A DNA stretch of 64,000 nt from Virgisporangium ochraceum (lineage in GTDB: Bacteria; Actinomycetota; Actinomycetes; Mycobacteriales; Micromonosporaceae), in the NCBI RefSeq assembly GCF_016863655.1, contig NZ_BOPH01000102.1, positions 62,001 to 126,000 on the forward strand, in the 5' to 3' direction. Both the position numbers and the translations under genes were made by a program. Shown one piece after another: positions 32,064 through 38,804 of the stretch (position 1 is the stretch's first letter; every line of letters begins with the position of its first letter). The notes under the pieces were generated by a model. It saw only the letters and a program-made list of their open reading frames with translations. It searched no databases and had not been told where the DNA came from.

Positions 32064-34238
32064 GTGACGATGGACGGCTACCGGCTCGGGGTGGACTTCG
32101 GGACCTCGAACACCGTCGCGGTGCTGAGGTGGCCGGACGGGCATGTGCGGCCGCTGCTGTTCGACGGGTCGCCGCTGCTCCCCTCGGCGGTGTTCGCCGA
32201 TCCGGCCGGTGGGCTGCTCGTGGGCCGCGACGCCGTGCACGCCGCCCGCGTCGATCCGGGGAGCTTCGAGCCGCATCCGAAGCGCCGCGTCGACGAGGGC
32301 ACGGTGCTGCTCGGCGCGGCCGAGGTCGCCGTCACCGATCTGTTCGCCGCGGTGCTGGGTCGCGTCGTGGCGGAGGTCGACCGGGTCGCGCCGGCGCGAC
32401 CGTCCACTGTGGTCCTCACCCATCCCGCGTCGTGGGGACCGCGACGGCGTGACCTGCTGGCGGCGGCGGCCACGGCGGTCGGCATGGCCGGGGTGCGGCT
32501 GGTGCCCGAGCCGGTGGCGGCCGCGGCGTACCTGGTGCGGATGGCGGGCGTGCGGGTGCCCGTGGGCGGTCACGCGGTCGTGTACGACCTCGGCGCCGGC
32601 ACCTTCGACGCGACCGTGCTGCGCCGCACCGCCGACGGCTTCGACGTGCTCGCCAGCCGCGGCCTCGACGACGCCGGCGGCCTGGACGTCGACGCGGCCC
32701 TCGTCGAGTCGCTCGGCGCGGTGTACCGGCCCCGCGACCCGGACGTGTGGCACCGCCTCACCGCCCCGGCGACCCCGGCCGACCGGCGGGCCTCGGCCCA
32801 GGTGTGGAACGACGTGCGCACCGCGAAGGAGACGTTGTCGCGCCTCGCCGCGACGCTGGTCCACCTGCCGTTGCTCGACGTCGACGCGCCGATCGGTCGC
32901 GAGCACCTCGACGAGGTGGCCCGACCGGTCGTCGACCGGACCGTCGAGGCCACCGCCGCGGTGATCCGGCAGGCCGGGCTGCGACCGGCCGACGTCGCGG
33001 GGGTGTTCCTGGTCGGCGGCGCCAGCCGGCTGCCGCTGGTCGCGACGAGGCTGCACGCCACGCTCGGGTTGACGGCGTTCGTCACCGAGCAGCCCGAGCT
33101 CGTCGTCGCGGAGGGCAGCCTGCATGCGGTCCCGGAGGAACAACCGCGACCACAGGCGGCGCCACAGCCCGCGCCACAGGCGGCGCCACAGCCCGCGCCA
33201 CAGCCCGCGCCCGTCGCGGCGGCCCGGACCCGGTGGTGGCGCCCGGCTCTGGCGGTCGCGGCGGTGCTGGCCGTCGCCAACGTGCTGCTCGTCGTGGTCC
33301 TCAACCTCGGCGACGACGAACCCGGCGGCGGCCCCTCGACCGCGACCTCGACCTCCGCGGCGGCCGCGCGGTTCACGCTCGGCTTCGCGCAGGCGAGCTC
33401 GGTGGGCGCGTGGCGCGGGGCGAACACCCGCTCCGTCCAGGAGGCCGCCACCGCGGCCAACGTCGAGCTCGTCTACGCCGACGCGGACCTGAAGCTCCAG
33501 AGCCAGATCGAGGCCGTGCGGTCGTTCATCGCGCGCGGGGTCGACGTCATCGCGCTCCCACCGGTGGTCGCGAGCGGGTGGGACGCGGTGCTGGGCGAGG
33601 CGAAGGCCGCGGGCATCCCCGTCATCGTCCTCGACCGGCCGATCGACACCCGCGACACCTCGCTCTACCGGTCGCTGCTCGCGTCGGACCTCGTCGCGGA
33701 GGGCCGCAGGGCCGGCGAGTGGGTCGCGCGCACGTTCACGACGGGCAGCGTGGCGATCGCCGAACTCCAGGGCACGCGCGGCTCCAGCGTGACGATCGAC
33801 CGCAGCACCGGCTTCAACGACGCCATCCTCGCCAGCTCGCGGCTGCGGATCGCCGAGAGACGGACCGGCGACTTCAGCCGCAGCGGTGGACAGGAGGCGA
33901 TGCGGTCGATCCTGGCCACCAACCCCGACATCGACGTGGTCTTCGCCCACAACGACGACATGGCCGTCGGCGCGGTCCAGGCCATGGTCGCCGCCGGCCG
34001 GGCACCGGGCACCGACATCGCCGTCGTGTCCATCGACGGCGTTCGTGACGCCATGACCGAGCTCGCCGCCGGACGCATCAACTACATCGTGGAGTGCAGC
34101 CCGAACCTGGGCCCGCAGCTGATGGACCTCGCCCGCAAGGTGCACCGCGGTGAGAAGGTGCCGCCGCGGGTCGCCGTCGAGGAGACGACGTTCGACCGGG
34201 AGCAGGCCCGGCAGGCGCTGCCCACCCGCACGTACTGA
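32064..34238 (+). CDS. Membrane-anchored Hsp70-type ATPase fused to a periplasmic sugar-binding domain
   Basis: This 724-residue protein shares its first 350 residues with the Hsp70-WD40 protein: GVDFGTSNTV, RPLLFDGSPLLPSAVF, VVYDLGAGTFDATV (about 172) and VFLVGGASRLPLVATRL (about 314). A Pro/Gln/Ala repeat linker (about 357-384) and a membrane helix (WWRPALAVAAVLAVANVLLVVVL, about 391-413) follow. Residues 434-724 are a type-1 periplasmic binding domain of the RbsB/YtfQ kind: FTLGFAQASSVGAWRGAN, SQIEAVRSFIARGVDVIALPPV, VIVLDRP and DIDVVFAHNDDMAVGAVQAM. The sugar sensor should be outside and the ATPase inside, making a one-protein receptor. There is no DnaK substrate-binding domain. It is divergent from the glnX-glnH-pknG operon. 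Confidence 0.88.
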   Translation: MTMDGYRLGVDFGTSNTVAVLRWPDGHVRPLLFDGSPLLPSAVFADPAGGLLVGRDAVHAARVDPGSFEPHPKRRVDEGTVLLGAAEVAVTDLFAAVLGRVVAEVDRVAPARPSTVVLTHPASWGPRRRDLLAAAATAVGMAGVRLVPEPVAAAAYLVRMAGVRVPVGGHAVVYDLGAGTFDATVLRRTADGFDVLASRGLDDAGGLDVDAALVESLGAVYRPRDPDVWHRLTAPATPADRRASAQVWNDVRTAKETLSRLAATLVHLPLLDVDAPIGREHLDEVARPVVDRTVEATAAVIRQAGLRPADVAGVFLVGGASRLPLVATRLHATLGLTAFVTEQPELVVAEGSLHAVPEEQPRPQAAPQPAPQAAPQPAPQPAPVAAARTRWWRPALAVAAVLAVANVLLVVVLNLGDDEPGGGPSTATSTSAAAARFTLGFAQASSVGAWRGANTRSVQEAATAANVELVYADADLKLQSQIEAVRSFIARGVDVIALPPVVASGWDAVLGEAKAAGIPVIVLDRPIDTRDTSLYRSLLASDLVAEGRRAGEWVARTFTTGSVAIAELQGTRGSSVTIDRSTGFNDAILASSRLRIAERRTGDFSRSGGQEAMRSILATNPDIDVVFAHNDDMAVGAVQAMVAAGRAPGTDIAVVSIDGVRDAMTELAAGRINYIVECSPNLGPQLMDLARKVHRGEKVPPRVAVEETTFDREQARQALPTRTY
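33150..33211 (+). repeat. 12-bp tandem repeat in the Hsp70-sensor linker
   Basis: About five units of GCCACAGCCCGC/GCCACAGGCGGC encode (P/A)QPAP-type tetrapeptides just before the membrane helix. The frame is preserved in every unit. Confidence 0.7.
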
Positions 34239-34251
34239 ACGGACACACTCC

Positions 34252-34288
34252 ATTAGATTGGACTAATATAAGCCGACACTGTTAGTGT
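34252..34288. promoter_or_regulatory. AT-rich promoter with two inverted repeats
   Basis: ATTAG (34252-34256) pairs with CTAAT (34263-34267), and ACACT (34276-34280) pairs with AGTGT (34284-34288). TTGGAC (34258-34263) followed by 17 bases and GTTAGT is a possible promoter. The segment stands out by low GC. It precedes the SRPBCC gene, and a regulator encoded elsewhere probably binds here. Confidence 0.45.
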
Positions 34289-34321
34289 GCGCTGTCCACC
34301 CGAGAACCGGAGCGCGCCAGC

Positions 34322-34813
34322 ATGAAGTACACCGTCTCGATCGAGATCGCCCTGCCGCGCGAGACGGTGGTCCAGCTGCTCGCCGACCCGCGGCACCTGC
34401 CGAAGTGGCTGCGGGGCCTCGTGCTCCACGAGCCGCTGAACGGAACGCACGGGCAGGTCGGCACCCGGTCGCGGGTCGTCCTCCAGATGGGCACGCAGAA
34501 GGTCGAGGCCACCGAGACCATCACTCGCCGCGAACCGGAGGACCTGAGCCGGATCCCGGCGGAGACCGTCGTCCACTACGAGCGCGAGATCGTCGCGCCG
34601 GGCATGTGGAGTGCCGCGCGTGAACGGTTCACCGAGAGCGGCCCGGGCACGACGCTGTGGGCGAGCGAGAACGAGTACCGGTTCAGTGGCGTGCTGATGC
34701 GGATGGTCGGACTGCTGATGCCCGGCTCCTTCCGCAAGCAGTCGCGGCGGCACATGGAGGACTTCAAGGCGTTCGCCGAGCGGGGGACGGACGTGCGCGA
34801 CAGCGTGCCCTGA
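34322..34813 (+). CDS. SRPBCC/START-fold protein (polyketide cyclase/dehydrase-like)
   Basis: This 163-residue protein begins MKYTVSIEIALPRETVVQLLADPRHLPKWLRGL, a typical SRPBCC opening with the W of the cavity lid. A central beta sheet (RSRVVLQMGTQKVEATETI, VVHYEREIVAPGMWSAARERF) and a long C-terminal helix (FRKQSRRHMEDFKAFAE) follow. Such proteins bind hydrophobic ligands, and some catalyse cyclisation or dehydration. No partner gene suggests the ligand. It follows an AT-rich regulated promoter region. Confidence 0.82.
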   Translation: MKYTVSIEIALPRETVVQLLADPRHLPKWLRGLVLHEPLNGTHGQVGTRSRVVLQMGTQKVEATETITRREPEDLSRIPAETVVHYEREIVAPGMWSAARERFTESGPGTTLWASENEYRFSGVLMRMVGLLMPGSFRKQSRRHMEDFKAFAERGTDVRDSVP

Positions 34814-35119
34814 GGGCTGCGGGCGGTCCGGTTGCGGGGAGCTGCGCGGCCGAGGATCATGGATTGATCTACGCCGACATCCTCCCGGCGCCGCGCCGGT
34901 CGGTGCCGGTGCGGCGGCTGGTCGATGCCGACCTGCCCGTCGAACGGGGACGGATGCTCGGATCCGGGCCGGTACGGCAACGCGTGCGCTACCACGCCCC
35001 GCGGATCGCGCGGGCGGTGCCCGGTGCGGCCGCCGTCGCGGTGCCGCGCATGAGATGCCGGCCGCGCGTGTCCTGCCACTGGACGGGGTGGGCTGGCACC
35101 GGCCCGTCAGACTGGGCGC
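34814..35119. other. Intergenic stretch without a supported gene
   Basis: Both strands are open in places, but no frame has a plausible start, ribosome site and family-like sequence. At the right end CAGACT (35108-35113) lies 6 bases before the GTG of the ankyrin gene and is its probable -10 element. The rest could be the remnant of a lost gene. Confidence 0.4.
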
Positions 35120-36979
35120 GTGAGCCGGGACGAGGAGCAGACGGGGCCGCTGTACGCCGTCCCGGCCGCGATGGTGGCGGCGGTGGCCGCGCGGCGGGCA
35201 GTGGGTGACTGGCGTGGCGCCTGCGCCGCGGCCGGAATGGACGTCGCCGTCGACCTCCCCGCGATCGCCCGGCGGCACGGCATCGAGGTGGCCGCGGCGG
35301 TACAGGCCGACGTGCGGCACCTGCTGCCCGATCTGGTGCGGTGGCACCTGCCGCGGCGCGGATCGGGCGGATGGGCGCCGCTCGAACCGCGTCTGGCGGT
35401 GCCGCTGGCGGTCTACCGCGGCGAGGGTTCCACCGTGGCGCTGCGGGTGCGCACACCGGAGTGGACGGACCGGCCGCAGCGGCTGCTGCTCGACGTGGCC
35501 CCGGTGACGTACGACCACCGGCTCGAGATCTCCCTCCGGGAGCGCTGGGACCACACCCGCTTCCGGTGGGACGCCCGTGAGACGTCCGGCCTGCTGCGGC
35601 ACCTCGGTGGCGACCGGACGCCGTTCTTCCACCGCGACGGGCGGCCGCTGTCACCGGACGAGGTGCCACGCGAGCCACCGGAGAAGGCCGACCCGGTCGC
35701 GCTCGCCGAATGGGTCACGGTGGCACAGGACCGCGGTGACGACCTCGACGCGTGGCTGGTCGCCGGCGTCGACGCCGACTTCACCGTCCCGGAGCGCCTG
35801 CGCACCGTGGCCGGACATCCGGTGCTGACGCTCCAACGCGCCGCCGCCCTCGCGACCCTCCTGCCGCTGCTGCGGGCCGAACTCGACCGGCAGGGCGAGC
35901 CGTACCGGGCGCTGCTGTGCCCGACCGAGCCGGGGTGGGGGCGCGACGTCCTGGAGCTGAGCGTCGGGGTCGGTCCGGTGCGGGCACGGTTCTACGAACC
36001 GGCACCCGGCTCCTGCTTTCTCGTGCCGCTCGGCTGGTGGAGGCGCTCCGCGGACGTGGAGCTGCTGCGGTTCGGTCATACGCGTCCGGCGGCACTGCAT
36101 CCGTCGGTGCGCGCGGCGTTGTTCCCGGACGAGCCGGCCGAGGAGCGCGGTGCCGCCTACGCCCCGCTGCCCGGCCCCGACGCGGGTGCGCCGGTCGCGG
36201 TGCGGTGCACCGGTGAGTGGCACCAGGTCAGGTGGGAGCCCGGCGGTCTGGCCACCCCGTCGCACGGAGCCGAGGACCTCCGACGGCACCGTGCCCTCGA
36301 AGCGCTCGGGGGTGCCGTCGCCGGCTGCTTCGCCGTCGCCCGCGCCTGGCGTGCGTACAACGGACAGCTGCCCGAGGCGATGGTGAGGCTGAAGGCCCAC
36401 CTGGCCGCCGCCGCGGAACACGGCGACGTCGACGAGGTGGAGCGGTTGCTGGACGCGGGCGTGGACCCGGTCGGCGTCCGGGGCCAGGACCTGCGGACCC
36501 TGCTGCACCACGTCGGCCGGCTCGGCCGCGCCACGCTCGTGCCGCGGCTGGTCGGCGCCGGCATCGACGTGGACAGCGAGGACTCGCTCGACCGCACACC
36601 ACTGCTCACGGCCCTGTCCGACGGTGCTCCGGCGGCGGTCGTCCACGCGCTGCTCGACGCCGGCGCCGACGCAACCTCGGTCGACGGGCGCGGGGTCGCC
36701 GCTCTGCACCTCGTCCGCACCCGTGACGCCGCCGACTTCGTCCCCCGGCTGGTGGCCGCCGGGGCGGGCGTCGAGATCGTGGACGACGAGGGCCTGACAC
36801 CGTTGCTGTCCGTGCTCGACGTCGACACACCGGTCGAGGCGATCCGCGCGCTGCTCGACGCCGGCGCCGACCCGACCGAGCTCACCCGATGGTCGCGGAA
36901 GTCCATCGAGGAGATCGTCGCCGGGTACCGGCGTGGCGACCTGGGCTTCCTCATCGAGGCCTACCGGGCCAGACGATGA
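35120..36979 (+). CDS. Ankyrin-repeat protein with a large unknown N-terminal region
   Basis: This 619-residue cytoplasmic protein starts at a GTG 6 bases after a CAGACT -10-like element. Residues 1-420 form a region I do not recognise, with many Trp and Arg residues (WRGACAAAGMDVAVDLPAIARRHG, WWRRSADVELLRFGHTRPAALHPSVRAALFP). Residues 424-600 hold about five ankyrin repeats (HGDVDEVERLLDAGVDP, TPLLTALSDGAPAAVVHALLDAGADATSVDGRG, TPLLSVLDVDTPVEAIRALLDAGADPT). Similar large ankyrin proteins exist in Micromonosporaceae-type genomes. Its TGA overlaps the ATG of the tandem pseudokinase, so the two proteins are made together and probably interact. Confidence 0.82.
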   Translation: MSRDEEQTGPLYAVPAAMVAAVAARRAVGDWRGACAAAGMDVAVDLPAIARRHGIEVAAAVQADVRHLLPDLVRWHLPRRGSGGWAPLEPRLAVPLAVYRGEGSTVALRVRTPEWTDRPQRLLLDVAPVTYDHRLEISLRERWDHTRFRWDARETSGLLRHLGGDRTPFFHRDGRPLSPDEVPREPPEKADPVALAEWVTVAQDRGDDLDAWLVAGVDADFTVPERLRTVAGHPVLTLQRAAALATLLPLLRAELDRQGEPYRALLCPTEPGWGRDVLELSVGVGPVRARFYEPAPGSCFLVPLGWWRRSADVELLRFGHTRPAALHPSVRAALFPDEPAEERGAAYAPLPGPDAGAPVAVRCTGEWHQVRWEPGGLATPSHGAEDLRRHRALEALGGAVAGCFAVARAWRAYNGQLPEAMVRLKAHLAAAAEHGDVDEVERLLDAGVDPVGVRGQDLRTLLHHVGRLGRATLVPRLVGAGIDVDSEDSLDRTPLLTALSDGAPAAVVHALLDAGADATSVDGRGVAALHLVRTRDAADFVPRLVAAGAGVEIVDDEGLTPLLSVLDVDTPVEAIRALLDAGADPTELTRWSRKSIEEIVAGYRRGDLGFLIEAYRARR

Positions 36980-38664
36980 AACGGCACGACCGGCTGCGGG
37001 CGACCGTCGCCGAGGGCCTCGCCGGGTACGAGCTCGGCGATGTGTGGCAACGGGCGGCCAGCAGCCGGGTGTACGAGGGCCACGAACGCGGCGGTACGCG
37101 CCGGCCCGTCCTCGTGCGGGTCGCGGACCTGCCCGTCCGGCGGCCCGCTGACCGGCGCCGGTTCACCGACGAGGTCGCCGCTGCCGCCGCCCGGGCCACG
37201 GCGGGACACACCGTCCGCCTGGTCGACAGCGGCCTGCTGCCGACCGGCCATCCGTACCTCGTGACGGGCTACGTCCCGTCCACGCTGGCCGACCGGGTCG
37301 ACAGGCACGGGCCGGTGCTCCCGGCGCGGGCGGCCGACTACGGCACCCAGGTCGGGCTGGCGCTGGACGCGCTGCACCGCGGCGGGACCGTGCACGGCGC
37401 GGTGACGCCGCGGGTCGTGCTGCTCCGCGCCGGTCAGGCGAAGCTCGACGTCTTCGGGGTCACGGCGATGACCGAACCCGGGGAGCCGGTCGCGGTCGAG
37501 GGGTACCTGCCGCTGGAGTACCTGGCGCCCGAGGTCGTCCACATGCGCCGGTCGACGCCGGCCACCGACGTCTACTCGCTGGCCGCCACCCTGTACGGGG
37601 CCGTGTCCGGTCGGCCGCCGCGGTGGCCGGCCGACCGCCACCCCGACCTCCTCGAGCAGCTGCGGATGTTCGACGAGCCGCTGCCCGACGTGCCCGGGGT
37701 GCCACCGTCGCTGACGGCGGTGCTGCGACAAGCAATGAGCACGGAACCGGAGCTGCGGCAGGCCACCATGGCCGAGCTCGTCGAGGATCTGCGCCGGTGC
37801 CACCGCGCCACCTGGCAGGACTACGAGACCGGGCGCCACGCGGCCGTGGCACAGGCCCTCCCGGCGTACGAGGTCGGACACCCGCCCGTGCGCGGCACCC
37901 ACTGCCGCGCCTACCGGGCGCACGAGCGGTCCGGACCGCGCCGACCCGTGACGGTGACGGTCGGGGACCACCCGGTGACGACCCCGCGGCGCGCGCACGG
38001 GTTCGACGTGGAGGTCGCGGCCGCCGCGGACCGGGCGGCGGCCGGGCACACCGTCGGGCTGTACGCCAGCGGGTTGCTGCCCGACGAACGCCACCCCTAC
38101 CTGGTGACGGAGGCGCTGCCGTCGCTGGCGGCGCTCCTGGCCGCGGCCGGTCCGCTGCCCGCGGCGGAGGTCCTCGCGCGGGGCGTGCGGATCGGGCGGG
38201 TGCTGGCGGCCGCGCACCGCGCCGGCACCGTGCACCGCCACGTCACGCCGGACGCCGTGCTGCTGCGTGCCGACGGGTCGTGGGTGCTCGACGTGTTCGG
38301 CGTGCACACGATGGTCACCGCGGAGGAGCCCGGCCAGGTCATCAGTCCCGGGTCGCTGCGGGCGCTGCTGGCGTACCGGTCGCCCGAGGCCGTGGGCGCC
38401 GGGTGGACCCCGTCCGGCGACCTCTACTCGCTGGCCGCGACGCTGTACGGGGCACTGGCGGGCCGTCCGCCCCACTGGCCGGACGAGGGTGACCTGACCC
38501 TGATCGAGGTGTTCGAGCGGGTGCGGGAACCGGTGCCGGACCCGCCCGGCGTCCCGGCGGGGCTCTGCGCGGTCCTGCGGCGGGCGCTCAGCTTCCGGCC
38601 GGAGGACCGCCAGCCGGACATGGACGGGCTGGTCGAGGAGCTGCTCGGCGTTGCCGCCCGGTGA
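36976..38664 (+). CDS. Tandem pseudokinase (two degenerate protein-kinase domains)
   Basis: This 562-residue protein contains two kinase-fold domains in a row (about 15-275 and 298-560) that resemble each other, with shared blocks AAGHTV(R/G)L, GLLP..HPYLVT, GTVH(G/R), DLYSLAATLYGA.(S/A)GRPP.WP. Each lacks the catalytic residues. The HRD loop reads VHGAVTP (about 139) and VHRHVTP (about 419), so the Asp is lost; the VAIK lysine is Arg or Thr (VLVRVADL, VTVTVGDH); and the DFG site reads LDVFG in both. It has no membrane helix. It probably acts as a scaffold or allosteric regulator. Its ATG overlaps the stop of the ankyrin gene, so the pair is likely a complex. Confidence 0.82.
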   Translation: MKRHDRLRATVAEGLAGYELGDVWQRAASSRVYEGHERGGTRRPVLVRVADLPVRRPADRRRFTDEVAAAAARATAGHTVRLVDSGLLPTGHPYLVTGYVPSTLADRVDRHGPVLPARAADYGTQVGLALDALHRGGTVHGAVTPRVVLLRAGQAKLDVFGVTAMTEPGEPVAVEGYLPLEYLAPEVVHMRRSTPATDVYSLAATLYGAVSGRPPRWPADRHPDLLEQLRMFDEPLPDVPGVPPSLTAVLRQAMSTEPELRQATMAELVEDLRRCHRATWQDYETGRHAAVAQALPAYEVGHPPVRGTHCRAYRAHERSGPRRPVTVTVGDHPVTTPRRAHGFDVEVAAAADRAAAGHTVGLYASGLLPDERHPYLVTEALPSLAALLAAAGPLPAAEVLARGVRIGRVLAAAHRAGTVHRHVTPDAVLLRADGSWVLDVFGVHTMVTAEEPGQVISPGSLRALLAYRSPEAVGAGWTPSGDLYSLAATLYGALAGRPPHWPDEGDLTLIEVFERVREPVPDPPGVPAGLCAVLRRALSFRPEDRQPDMDGLVEELLGVAAR

Positions 38665-38804
38665 GGGGTTCCACATACATAGCTTGACATCGATGGGGAT
38701 CACGGGATCGACGCAGTATGGACACGTCTATGTCGTTCGATCGACCGGTGTTCTAGTCTCACCCACTGGGAGCGGGCGTTGATCGCCATCATGGACCGGG
38801 GGCG
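38665..38804. promoter_or_regulatory. Intergenic promoter region of the GGDEF-EAL gene
   Basis: The segment is relatively AT-rich. TTGACA stands at 38684-38689 but has no good -10 at the usual distance. TAGTCT at 38754-38759 is a candidate -10 and would give a leader of about 45 bases. No hairpin strong enough for a terminator after the pseudokinase gene was seen. Confidence 0.35.

Noticed and set aside
34860..35119. Possible small gene on the forward strand in the gap before the ankyrin gene
   Set aside because: The ATG at 34859 meets a stop after one codon, and other starts have no ribosome site or family-like sequence.
35120..38664. Ankyrin/pseudokinase pair as a toxin or phage-defence system
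   Set aside because: No nuclease, effector or immunity motif is visible, and the neighbourhood has no mobile-element marks. The idea cannot be supported from sequence alone.
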